Part shown: one piece after another, positions 23,770-37,200 of the stretch
Layout: each line of letters begins with the position of its first letter
Position numbering within the stretch: the first letter of the stretch is position 1
Origin: Prostheceraeus crozeri
Taxonomy: Eukaryota; Platyhelminthes; Polycladida; Euryleptidae
Assembly (NCBI GenBank): GCA_907163375.1
Contig: CAJQUW010011593.1
Coordinates: 124,001 to 188,000 of the forward strand
Length of the DNA stretch: 64,000 bases
Direction: 5' to 3'
Made by a program: the position numbers and the translations under genes
Notes under the pieces: generated by a model
What the model was told of the DNA's origin: nothing
The model's database searches: none
What the model saw: the letters and a program-made list of their open reading frames with translations, nothing else

Positions 23770-26700
23770 CTATCATTTGATTTTTGTCATTATTAGTCTT
23801 CTATGCTATGTACAGTATTTGTAACTTCCTTACTTTTTACGGTTATGTTGGGCATTCAATTTTTATGTGAGATATTTTTTATTTTGTCACCAACAGGATT
23901 GCTTCTTTACACGTAGTCTAGGATATGCATGTTCGTGGAGTTAATTTCTATTGTTCTTTTGGTTCAGCATCATAGTAGTGCATGATATCAATAAGCTGCA
24001 AGTGGTCTGCTAGGTGATTTGATTGGCTGCTTACGTAACACATGCTTTTAGACAAGTCGCATGATGATGGCTCATGTTCGTGGATTGACCGTGTCAGTTT
24101 TGCGTGTCCGCTGATGAAACTCGGAGGTCTGAGAAGCTTCGGAAATTGTCAAATAAAATAACAAGGTTCAAGAAGAGGTTTTTCATTTGGTATATTGAAT
24201 CTACCCTCGTAGAAGAAGATGAAAGGTAAGTGAGACTTGCTGATTCTTGCCTTGAGGACACGTGGATAGAGAAGTCAACTGAAGAATGGTGATTTTGGTT
24301 AGCATTACTTAGCAGCTTCAATCTGTCTAGGACACACTTTTTGCATGGAGCAGCCACAGATATAAAAATATTTTGTCTTTGCTTGCGATGTAGATTTGAC
24401 ATTTTGCAACCTGATAGTCACGGTCAGAACTAGTTCCGAAGAATTGCATTAAGAATAAGCATTTGAATACCATTAGAATACCTGTGCATATCTACAAGAA
24501 AACACAAAGTAAGAAGTTTCGTCAATTGCAGAGAAAACTTTAGACAGTGTTGAACGCATCATTGAAAACTTATTACTAGTTACGGGCATAGAGTAGGGAT
24601 ATATAGGCAGAGTGTCGACTCAGAAAAATCTGAGTACATCTGTATACAGTGAAAATTTTTATATCAAAAGATTCAGTTTTTTGCGGAGATTACGTTCCCG
24701 TGGTCCAAAACATTATTTGTACACTTTCGAAAAAAGTCAAAATTTGTCAATTTATATACACCGAGATGACTCTCCTATAGTATGAAACAAGTTGGATATC
24801 AAAAGGAATGAATATTTGCTAAAAATGGTCGCAACTAAGCGGAAATTAAGCTAATTTACAAGGGAATTTCATGAGCAGCATTACAATGGAAGTCTTCATG
24901 AAAAAATCGAGATCTTATTTTGCTTTCTTGGCTGAAATTTCAAGTTTTTAATTCAATTTTCACCGGCATGATTTTATGATTCACTAAACTCATGTTTCAT
25001 TTCTTGAATCTGAATAGTGATGTGGACCCAGTTATATCTTTCAAAGTTAATTGAAATCATTGTCTTTGATTCTGTTATTTTGCTCTACCAGTGGCAGGTT
25101 GCCTGTGATATGATCTCGCTTAAGATTCTATTGAGGCTCGTCATGAAATCAATAGCAGGTTATCGAGTTGCTAATTTAACAAGCATTACCTATCCAAGGC
25201 TGCATAACACGGACGATCTGTAAAATAATATCATTTCATTCTGCATTACTGTCATGATCCGTTGTAATTTCTGCAAAACTGCAAAAATTTGCATATCTAG
25301 CATTTTGACAAGACCACCTGTATCGCCCACGAGTTCATTCAATAAAATCGAAAGTGTATACACATTTGGGATTTAATAAATGCGGAGTTACCACTCTACC
25401 TAATATACCTACTCTATGGTTACGGGTTAAGATGTGTCATTGACGTCGAAACTGATATTTGCCTTTAGAGTGGAGATCTTCATTTCTGTCAATCATAGAC
25501 AACATTTTCTTCCTCGTGATTACAATTGCTCAATCTTTTTTTTGATAGATGCGGTTGATTTAAAGCAAAGATCGCATGGGATCCCGGTTTCTTTGAGATC
25601 CCGATCCCTAGGCCCTAGGCGCTTGAAATCATCATGACACAGATGCAAGCGAACCTGTGTTAAGGAGCTTGATGGGGACCTTCCCACAAAAAACAGCTGT
25701 GCCCCTTGTCGGCTCAACGCAGCGTCCCTGTGTACCTGCATCCTTTGTAACACATCAGGGCTTCAAAGCGTGCTGCATGGCTGCTGATAGTTTAGTTCTG
25801 GGTAATTGGGCTAGATTGTTGGTACTATGGGTCCCTCTTCACACCCTCGGGTGTTTTCGAAACCGCAATATGTAAATACTGATCTACATTAACAAGGATT
25901 AAAATGAAGCAGCAATGAATCAGTGAACTGGCTATCGGCCAGAACTGCGATAAATCGTGGAAGACCACTTAAGGCAAATTTAGTCGCTTACTTTTGGTAC
26001 ATCCGTTCTTCTCCAAAGCAGTAAAAGTAAATGAGACATAATTATTATCTGCTCATGTATTACATTGCCACCACACGCGGCTGACACATGATTCTAGAAC
26101 GAAGTATGTCTAGTCTAGCATGCTACTAAGACCACTCTGAAAGCAATACAAGTTAGGCTATTCATTTGATGATGCTTTAGTAAATGCTTCTTGATCTACA
26201 TCGTTGAGAATTCCTTTCTTTAATGGAAAGTGAAAATATTGAAAAGCTTGTCTGCTGTTACATATTTATATAAATATATTCCATTTTGACATCGCGAGAA
26301 TCTGCAGAGTTCCCATTATTCAATGGTGCAATTTAGTGCTATGGTCGAAACTCGATTATCATTCAAAACTGGAGTTTCATCAGCCGCTCCCTAAAAATCG
26401 ATTTTAATGGCTTGCTATTCGTCTATTCGAGCTTTTAAAACCTTGATTTTCTTGGCGTATTGAAAGGGAACAAGGAGACGGTGATGACCTTTCACCTGGT
26501 GAACAAGAAATTCGAATATCATTTGAGTGTTGACTGTATGCATTCATGAAACTCACGATGACGTCAAATATTGTCGATTGGAACTTTTTTGCCGCCTGAA
26601 GGCAAACAAAAGCTTGAGAATTTTAGTATACCTTAGATGTCTCTACTATCGACTGCGCTTGCGAAGCTAATCAGCTGACCTCCTGTTCGTCGAACAAATT

Positions 26701-26839
26701 TCAAATAAGGTGGGCGTGCCGTAGATCTTTGTTACAGACACATTCATTCATTGAATGATTTCAATGCAATGACTCATAGCAGACAGTGATTGCCATTGTT
26801 TAGTTGTCACTAAAAAGTAAAGCTTTTCATCACCGAACA
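23770..26839. other. No gene recognised, 3 kb
   Basis: AT-rich sequence without splice-bounded exons or known element parts. Short open frames (24094-24402, 25434-25637, 25657-25875) show no motif I can name. I see nothing to support a gene. Confidence 0.35.
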
Positions 26840-27687
26840 CGGGGTCATCTCATAACAGCGAATCTCAAAATAGCGAAAATGTATTGCATAATCTCAAGAA
26901 GTCCTCGAGAAATTATGTTTGCTTGATTAGTAGATAACGTAAATGGCCATATTATCACAATCGTTTATTTACTTAACTTAAAAATACTTACATGGTCAAA
27001 ATGCAAATACCTCCACTTCTTGGTCAAAATAGCTCGTATCAATAACGTATATATACCGATAATCTCAATGTCAAAATATATAGAAGAAGCATTATGCTCA
27101 TTTTTCTATTTCAGTATGGAATCACTACAGCAGTGACGTTCGAACTACAAATCATTTGGAGGGATGGCATCGGAAACTGAAAGATAATGTAGGAAGTGCC
27201 CATCCAAACATCTTCAAGATCACGCATACATTCGTTGAGGAGCAGAAAATGTCAAACATTAGGATGGGTCAACTGGATTTTGGAGCACCAACAAAAAGGA
27301 GAAAGACGAAATATGTTGCTTTAAACGAAAGACTAGACCGATTACGCGAACATATGCATTTTAAATGAACTGAATCGCCAAGCTTATGCCAGGGCTGTCT
27401 CATATATAATGGGTTTTTAGAGAATATATTTCATATACATTTTCATTTTTTTTTCATAATTCATATACATTGCACAAGGTATATGTGCAGTATATAAGGA
27501 AATTCATATCCGTTTCAGTGGCATTGATGATGGGTATTATTTACTAATCCAATTACCTTTAATAAACTACATAAACATAATTTCTCGAGGACTTCTTCAG
27601 ATTATGCAATACGTTTTCGCTATTTTGAGAATTTGCTATTTTGATACTTCGCTATTTTGAGATTCGCTATTATGAGACTGAGCCCCG
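26840..27687 (+). mobile_element. Deleted Mutator-like element
   Basis: Long inverted ends of about 100 bp: GCGAATCTCAAAATAGCGAA, then GTATTGCATAATCT and AGTCCTCGAGAAATTATG, on the left (from 26840) and inverted on the right (to 27687). The right arm has an extra duplicated stretch (CTATTTTGA words). Inside, 27106-27367 encodes TTNHLEGWHRKLKDNVG and FGAPTKRRKTKYVALNERL, the C-terminal signature of MULE-type transposases. The rest of the transposase is gone. No clear target duplication remains at either edge. Confidence 0.65.
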
Positions 27688-27766
27688 AATGCTCGATTTT
27701 TAATTTTAAGATATTCTCCCACCCCTAGCACAATCATATCAGATCATCAAGAACAATTATGTGGTG

Positions 27767-28200
27767 TCAACGAGAAGTCTTTTTCCGCGGTAAAGAATGG
27801 TACTGTGATGTATTTGATCGACTAGTAGGATGAATATCAAGCCAAAGACTGGACGTTGGAGGAATCACAAACGCCTCCTCGTCGTCATTCAGAAATCTGC
27901 GATCCCGGTCCGTCACTTTTTTATCATATTGGGAATATTTCCTCCCATCAGCGGCGGTGTAGAAGGAAAATTCTTTCCCTCTCTCCTTTGCTTGGTAGAG
28001 ACGCTTTGTACCAAAACCAAGAAATCCACTCTCAGTTGTTGCGATCCCTTGCTGAATCCGAGTATCTTCTGGTCGTCGCTGCCACTTCTCAGCTATTGCC
28101 CTTCGGACATCACCAACCGTTGGAGGTTGTGGAAGCTCTAGTTCATCATATCCTGTCCGTCCTATTCCAACACCCGTGCCATCCACCAGATAGAAGGAGA
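27767..28200 (-). CDS. Terminal exon of the phase-1 gene
   Basis: 434 bp after a strong acceptor (CTCTTTTCTGCAG on the minus strand). In phase 1 it encodes about 143 residues to TGA. The sequence starts SFYLVDGTGVGIGRTGYDEL, continues with PTVGDVRRAIAEKWQRRPED and FSFYTAADGRKYSQYDKKV, and ends SLWLDIHPTSRSNTSQYHSL plus a basic tail. The PPTVGDVRRAIAEK part resembles the first helix of ubiquitin-like folds, but I do not recognise the family. Codon quality is better than in the surrounding element debris. Confidence 0.65.
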
Positions 28201-31200
28201 CTGCAGAAAAGAGGAAACCGATGAATTGTTTTTAAAAGTTTATTTTCTTAGTTTCATCATAGAAATTGTACCTTACTTTGACCTTATTTAGACTTCTGGA
28301 GTAGAAGAATCGGGTGACACTCCGTCCACCTTCGATTTGGGTGTTCTATGCAGAACTTATTTGGACCAGGATCATCTTATTATTAATAATATAAATTCAA
28401 AATTTATGATTTTAGGAATTTCGGATACAATGCGCAATCTATATTTTTTCCCTCACAGTGATGATGTACATACTTAAAAACGCCATGCAAAGATAATTTC
28501 TTTCATGGAGTGCAGGGCGGGAATAGCAGTGCAATCGAAAGTTGATAATAATAAAGCGGATCTCTCAAAAGGAACACAGAGAAATCTGAAGCAGAATCAA
28601 AAGTGACCCTAAGCTCGTGCAATTTAAATCTGCAATAAGAAGAAAATAATAATCTTATATAATGTTGTTATTCATCAATTTTCCCTCATCCTATTTTTCT
28701 TTCTGTCTTGCTTGCTGTCTGTGAAATTTGTTCCAGAATTTTATTTTACGATCTCAGCACCACATTCTCATTATATTCTTTGTGAAAATTTCAACACAAG
28801 TTTATGCACAACATGCTATTTATTTTTCGCTCGGATTCTAGGAATAATCCACATCCCAACGTCAAGGTATTAAAGGTTTGATGAACTTTCTGTAAAAATA
28901 TCTCAATAGGGTCCTGATTTCACTGTAATAAAGGAATCATGGCCAGACACATCGGTGCCCGATAGATCTTTGGCGATTCTCAACTATTCGCTATTCAGAT
29001 GTGATCGCCTTCTTGGTAGTGGCGGGGGCATCGCATGTTATGTCCGTGGTACATTCTCGGTTGTTACAGGTTAGGTCAATGACGTTGTTTCTCCTGGTGT
29101 ACCTAAATCCGAATTTCTGTGCTTATTTATCAGAAATCATTATCATCCTTATTTATCATCCTTTCTGGAGAAATAGCCTTGCTCATCAATGCGCCATATT
29201 TTGTATAACCTTGTTGGTTGATCCTGTCATTTTCATACAGTATTTGGTTCGAACATTCGCTTGATTGTGACGTGTGATTTAACTGATCTTCAGAACTATT
29301 ATGGATCTATCGGTGACATCCTTTCATTGTCCCCCGTCGTTGATTTAGCGACAAGAGGCTCTCACATCCGGGATCAAATGTTTGTTAATTTTGCTGTTGA
29401 TCATCAAGCTGCTGTGTTAACGCCTTTGGGAAATTCTGACTCTTCTATTGTTCACTGGTTTCCTTTCGGCAAATCGCTCGTCTCAATTATGAAAAAGAAA
29501 ATGCTAAAGATTTCAACTGGTAATTATGCTAAATTTGCCTAAATTTGCTTCTACTGATTGATCCACTTTCATTTCCGCAAGTGATTTGGTTGATGTAGCT
29601 TCGAGAGTTTTGAATGATTATCTAATGGCTGTATTTCAATTTTGCCTTCCGGATCGAACAATCTGAATCAGATCTGATGATTCCGACTGGATGAGACTTT
29701 CCTTAAAAGTTCTTATAAGCGACAGGGATTGAGCATTTCATAATCGGAATTGGGGAAATATAAACGTCTTGAAGACTAAGTCATCTCGCACAAAAAAATT
29801 TTGAAAAATGTGTTTTTGAATGAAGCTGTTAACTCGGATAATTTGAAATGAGTGTGGTCTTCAGTTAGGAAAATTTCTCGTTTTTCAAAAAGAGAGAGAC
29901 GATGTAAATTCTCGGCTGATGAGTTTGCTGAGTTTTTTTGCTTCTAGCTTCAATTAGTCTGTCAAATTCGACTACATCTCTGATTTGTCGGATTCATGTG
30001 ATGAGATCAGTGATGAGGAAGTGATGTTTGAATTAACACATGCTTATATCAAAGAATACGGTTAGTCCTGATAATTGCCCATATTGACTTTTCGCGATTT
30101 TGCGGAATTTCTTGCTCCAGCCTTGACGTTTATTTACGGTATAACTCGAGTCTACGTGGTTGCATATCTCTCTCAGTTTACAAGGAAACTAATGTCTTTC
30201 CGATTCCAAAAATTGAATAGTCTGTATCATTATGAGATTTCAGACCTATTTCTATCATGTCTTATGCTTCAAAAATTTTTGAACGCATTGCTGCTGCGAA
30301 GTTAATTCTTCCACATATGAAGAACTCTATTGGTACTGATCATTTTTTTTGCCTCGTGATGGCTCGGATACAACTTGTGCATTAATCTTGGCCCAAGACA
30401 AGATTTTGAGACATCTAGATTATACATCAGGGGCAGTGCGATTGTTCTCAATTGACTTTCTAAAGCCTTTGAAAAGCTTAGTCATAAACTTATTACTGAT
30501 GCATGTAAATCACTTAATATGCCTGATTCTGCAATCAAATGGATCAATTATTATTTATGTAATCGTAACCAGTATGTCTGCTTCAATGAAAGAAATTTTG
30601 GTTCTCAATATAGGCCTACGGTGGCAGTGTTACAGGACAAATTCTGTTTGTTTTGGCGTCTGATTCGTTGTGCCCTGTCTCTCCTAACACCTCAATTACA
30701 AAATATGCGGATGACATTTCATCTTACATTTTTTGAAGACGTCTGCCGATGATAATTTTCAACGTGAATGGCACAACATTAAAAACTGGTCAACCTCTAA
30801 TTGGTAATTAATTTGTAATAAATTGAGTATACCTGAAAATCAGCTGATTGACAAGCGGGATCAGAATATGGGAAATTGATGATGATTTTAGAGGATGAAG
30901 CACTGAATCACTGCACTCGTGAATGGCATAGCTGGATTTGAAAGTCACGGCGAACAAGATACGCAGTTTCCAAAGACGCTCAGCAGAAGAGAGTAATCAG
31001 AAGCACAATGTAGATACAATGAACGATGCAGCGAGAGACACACAACCGCCTCGACTGAGCGCTAGAGAAGTATGAGTTTCCGCATGTTAAGACTGGAAAA
31101 GCGTATCTTTCACAGTATGGTTATCCTTCATTCAACGAAAACTTCACTTTTTACTACAGCCGAGAAAACGTGTACAAAACTCTTGTCGGTGTGAAGTTGG

Positions 31201-34200
31201 TCATCGTTCAGGATTATGTTTTCATTGACACCTGGTGTTGGCATGACAACCATATCCGGTGCTGTGATGCGCAGACCTCTTTGTAAACCTAAACGTTTTA
31301 ATAATTTTGCAACAAATTTTGTAAAAAGTTTTGGAATTTCAGTATTTGTTAGTTCTATTCTCTGATTGTTTCATCTTAAATTTGACCTCTGCACATCTCT
31401 TAGTGTTGCATTGACCTCGATATTGTGTTAGTATTCACCGATTCTGCTAAGAAGTGAAACAATAAAGAATTTAATTATTCATTATTGTACATTCATATAC
31501 ATCATCACACGTAGAAATTATTCGTCATTACTCGAGCTTAACAATCAAAAATATTGCGAAATTTCGACGGCATTCATTAAATATCATTTTTAATACACTA
31601 CTGACAAAGCGCCTAAGTTAGTACGCATGTCATAACAAGTAAATGCTGATTTTATCAAACTCAATGTCTGTAGATAATTAAATATTGAGTTGCATCCTCA
31701 GTTGAAAAAAAGGAACATTGCTGAAATGGCAGCTATTCACGTCTGTTCCCATTTTCAACTGAGGATGAAGCTCAATATCTTATTATGTTATTTACAAAGC
31801 CATTGCTTTATTTACATAATGTAATCGCACTTAGTGGATTACATTACAATTTCACAAAACTGGGAAAAATTGCCGATGCATGTACATGCATTATTTGAAA
31901 TGATTTCCATTCATCATTATACAGGGTGATTTTGAAGTCCTTACCTGGTTTTAGATCAATGTCACGGACACTACATTTATCGGATCGCCAATTATTTGAC
32001 AACAAAATGTACTTGAAGCTCCAAAGTTTTATATGGCAATTGATCATTATGTATTTCAGTAATAATAAGCGTAGAATTTTATTTGTATTTATTATGCAAA
32101 AAAACGTCAATTGTCTTCCAATAATTTTCATCATTAAAATGAAGTCATTACAAAATTTAAATCGATGCATTTGTCTATATTGTATCGTGAAGGACTTAAA
32201 GAAATTGCTCAAGGTCCAAGTGTTCAAAAATTCTTCACCCAAGCATACAGAACGGCGGTTTTCAAAACTATTGAACGCAGCAGAAATTCCTTGTGATGAA
32301 ATCTAAGACATATTTCTTCGATGTTGCATTTTCAAATGCTTAAGTTGACGATGCTTGAATTTTCAATCAATAATCAGATTTATGAGTTAAGATATCTGAG
32401 TTCAATTGTCATTTAGCAATGGTGTGATGCCATACACAGCCAAGAAAATTATTTGGATTCCAATTTGAATGTTGAATTCTCATGTTAGAATAGAGTGAAG
32501 TAACGTTATACCAGATTTCGTAGTCGAGGTTTGACAACTTAATACATGTACTCAATTTGTCATTTTTGATTTGTGACAATAGTCTTCCAAATAACAACGC
32601 GCATACATAATGATCAATATGTCATATAAAACTTTGGAGCTTCAGGTACATTTTGGTGTAAAATAATTGACGATATGATAAATGTAGCGTCCGTGACATT
32701 GATTTAAAACCAGGTAAGGACTTTAAAATCAGCCTGTACTACTTATTGAAGAATCATTCTCACTATCCTTTGCTCATGATCTGTGTACTTATATCATTGC
32801 TTTCAAATAATTCAAAGAATTTTACCACAGGAATCATTTTATTAGTCTACTACGAGTATGCGCGGAGCTGGCGGTGAACGTGTTAAGCTGCTATTTATAG
32901 CAATAAGATCAGCGAGTTGGATACCACTATTGGAAAACATGTGCCACACGGATGCGCAATAATTTTGGGAGCGATTAAATCATGCGAACATCAAAATCAT
33001 GGGGCTCCAACAGTCCACCAGTGGGTCTTTAACTCTCAATTTACGCCGGGCAAAATAGGGAAGGCTATAGTCCGGCAGCCAGAACGAGTTTGTGCAGGGA
33101 ACGAGGCCGAAAATGAGACTTTCACAGAATGATGTACACGTTCTGCCTGTTACGAATCGGCACGTCTGCCGAGTTCTAGTGAGTTCCTCCTCTTGTCAGA
33201 CAGGATCAAAGAAAAACACATACATGTAAATCCAATGGGACGCAGATTGCAGTTTTTGGCTAAAATGAAATTTTCTATGTTTTCTCTGATTAAACAGAAA
33301 GTACTAGGCCCAGAGTCATAATTTTTGGCATGGAATGTCTTCATGTCATTTCCTTTCATTTTCATGCACCTCTGTCTATATAGCTAAACGCCTTTAGATT
33401 TGTCGAGCTTATTAATGTCGGCAAACACATAGTTTGAGCTACTCTATCCACATTAAACCACATTCTCACATACATTGCCAATTAGATGCATGATAATAGC
33501 ACATGCACATCATAGGAAATGACTTGAAGACATTCCATGCCAAAAATTATGACTCTGGGCTTAGTAGTTTTCGTTTCATCAGATAAAACATACAAAAATT
33601 CATTTTAGCCAAAACCTGCAATCTGCGTCCCATTGGATTTACATGTGCTTTTCTTTGATCCTGTCTGACAAGAAGAGGAACTCACTAGAACTCGGCAGAC
33701 GTGCCGATTCGTAGTAGGCATAGGGTATACATCATTCTGTGAAAGTCTTATTTTCGGCCTCGTTCCCTGCAGAAACTCGTTCTGGCTGCCGGACTACTAG
33801 CTTGATGCAAACTAGAGACATTAAATTATCAATCGTCTACGGAATTCAAACGAGCTTCCAACTCACCTAAGATTGGTGGCAGTGGAGGCGGTGGATGCTG
33901 CATACCGACATCAGAGACGTTCAAGCCTACTTTGAGCTCACCTGAGGTGGGTGGCAGTGTAGGTGGTGGATGCTGGATACCGACATCAGCAACTGTCAAA
34001 AAAAAGAAAAACTGTCAAACGATTCCAAAAGCTGAAAAAAATCCTTACACATTCGATGTCGTTGTTTGGGACCCTATCAGATAGTGACATTGACTTGATG
34101 GCAATCTCTCTTTCGGCATGTCCTCATGGTATTGGTATTCTCCTCGCTTGCATGGTGACTGGTAGTTGAAGAGAGTACATTCTTTGTAAGTTCTTTTCTA

Positions 34201-37200
34201 CGAAAGTCACAACAGAACATTGACAACAGACGTCACGCCTCCATTAAATTACGTTTTTGAAATACGCCATGAATTAGATTTGTAACTGGACGCTTCCTCT
34301 GGACTACAGTTGTGTTTTTAACCAACTCTTAGTTGCGTTTCCAGCGGTCACCTTACTTCCAACTTCCTTATAAATGCTAAGAAGATAAAATATCAGATAT
34401 AAATATAATATAAATGTATGTATGTATTCTAACTAAGGGAGAGCTAATGGAGTGATCAGTTTACAATGCACATGTGCGAACAAGAACAACAGTCAGTTTG
34501 GACAGTGATGATTGAACCTATTGATATATGTATATATGTATAAATAAAGATAAGTAACTATAATATATATATATATATATAAGATATAATTATGTATAAA
34601 TATATATGTATCTGTACTCGCAATGTTACCATCTCTCCATATGTCCATTCCGACGTTTTCACGCGCTCATGCCATGCTATGACATGATGGCCATCACACG
34701 CCTCCCAACTGGCCATAATCCACTTTTTACGCAAACGCACTCACAGCGTCCAATAACATGCAAAAAAATGAAATTTAATTCCAAAAATGATGAGGCAAAT
34801 GGTCAAAAGTTCTCTAGCTGTCACAGGTTTTTGGGCAAACAGAAATGACCTATAGAACATAACTGAATATCAATATCCACAGATATTTTCACATTTTTTC
34901 ATTTGACTGGTCGATTTGGCTGGCAAGTAAAGTTTCACCTTCTGGATGTTGGCAACAAATCACAAAATCAAGTGACAATCATGACACGACATGATTAGAT
35001 AAGGATATGACCTTGATGGCTGTGAGCCAGATCGCCCGCTGCTGATGAAGACAAAGAGTACTTGAATATCTGAGGGATATACTGCAACCTAAGGTTTGCA
35101 TCTTTTGGATCCAGGCGTGCATGAAATCAAGTATGATATCAGTGCAAAGTTTCTTGTATTACATACGAACTAAATAAAATTGCATGATTATATGAAAGTT
35201 TTGTTTCAACACAGCTGAGCAACATTGTATTTTACAGGGCAGTTAAGAGAGTTTCTGACTCGATATAATTAATTGGTTAAAAGTAAAAAGTAGTAAGTTA
35301 CACTTCGCATAGTGTGACGAGCCTTCGGCGTCCAGCGCCTTCTTAACGGTTGATGGTCAAATGGCGGTCTGCAAACTCGATGTGAAGATTTATAAAGAAG
35401 TGAATGATATTTAAAATTGCGTTGCTTGTTGAATAGGAGATGATCAAAGTGAGAGGGCAGACTGTAGCAAGGTAATTCATGTCTTCTATTGATTGTTGGC
35501 TTCAAGTGTGTAATAGCTTTTGCTTCAGTGAATGTTGTGTCTCGAGTGTTCGAATGAAATCGAAGCAATGAAATCGACCTAAAAATCCTCGATCCTACCT
35601 AGATCGTTATGTTCATTTTTAATATGCTCATAGAGAGCGCTGGATGTAGACTTATTAAGAATTGCACGTCTATGTTCTGCGTGCCGAGTTGAGAATTTTC
35701 TTAGTCCTTCCAATATAGCATCCTCCATTGTATTCATTGTTAACAAAATGTCAAAACCTAATCGGTTGAAGATCCCTATGCGCACGGCGACCAGGCAAAT
35801 TACCCACGATGGGAAATGAATGCATATTCCTAATGATTTGAGGTTGTTATTCATAGTCGTGAACTTCCATTGAACATTGTATGTACGAGCGTGCTTCAGA
35901 CGCAAGCTCTAAGCCATTGACTATGCTTCGGCTGCGCTGAAACATTGAATAATTTATCTAGTAGTTATGGTGCTTGAAGCTTCCATGTTAACAAAATGCA
36001 TGCATTCAACCGCTTTAGGGTTTTAACTAGCACACAAGGACAACATCTTCCTTAGTGAATTCGTAGCCTTCTTTGACAGTGTTATTGCATAGTCTTACCT
36101 ATTTTGAGAGAATTCTCCATCTGACAGCCAACATCTACAAGATCAAAGAAGATATAGTAATGTTTTGATCTCTCATTTTATATATGAACTTACTACTATT
36201 GCTACAATCATCGGAGACCGTCTTCATTCTTGACATTTTGATTTTTCTTTGAGTTCGAGGTCGTTGAGGCACTGAAGAAGTCGATGTGGCGACATCTGAA
36301 AAACACATCAGATTTCACCCTAACGACATAAGTTATATTCGTACTTTGATTTATAATGTTTCTATCAATTATTTCCGAAACATCAGTTTTCAAACTTTTC
36401 ACAATTCATCTTGACACTCATTACAATGGATAGAGTTGGGTTGCAATCCGACACTCTAGGACAACACAGGGCTAGAACGGACACGGAAATTAAATCGTGG
36501 ACATGCAGTGTCATGAAAACGGCACCTAAGAGATGTCGGCTTCCAGTGGCAGACAATTGGAAGGTACCGGCAGCTTGTCAGTCTACATTGTAAATATTCG
36601 CGGTTATTATCACTTCTCTTTAACTTAAGCCTATATAAAAGTGTTTTAATGAAATTACTTACAATAGATCACCATGTTACAAGAATCAACAGCTGTGGCA
36701 TGTTTCAGCGACTTGCTTTTTATAAAGATCTGGCATTCGGCGCATACAAGAACGGCTGAAATGACCTTCATCAAACAGCTACCTTCTAATTCAGTCCCTT
36801 CTAATTTCACTAACTTAAAAAGAGCAAAAAGTCGGTTTTCTATGGCTGCAATATTTTACAATCGAACAGGCATCTCATATGGACTCGGTTGATTAAATGC
36901 TCTGTATGTCATCGAAATCAGCTTCATAACGCTGGTTATACTCCTACTTTTTCAATTTACCTGATATGATATACCTGATATAGATAGCGATTCTATTCCT
37001 CCTAGAATCTTACATGAAGCACGCTCTTTTTTGGCTGGCCCGATTGCCCACCTATTTTTGCTTTCATTCGCTGAAAAATCAGTACCAAGTCAGTGGAAGC
37101 TGGCAAACATTGTTCCCATTCCGAAGAAATCAAATCCTTCCATTGATCAACCGCGTCCCATCTCAGTTCTCCCTATCATGTCCAAGCTTCTTGAAAAATG

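Noticed and set aside
36411-36593. 60-codon plus-strand frame between two exons of the phase-1 gene
   Set aside because: No known motif and it lies opposite to the gene's strand in a short intron. Most likely chance.
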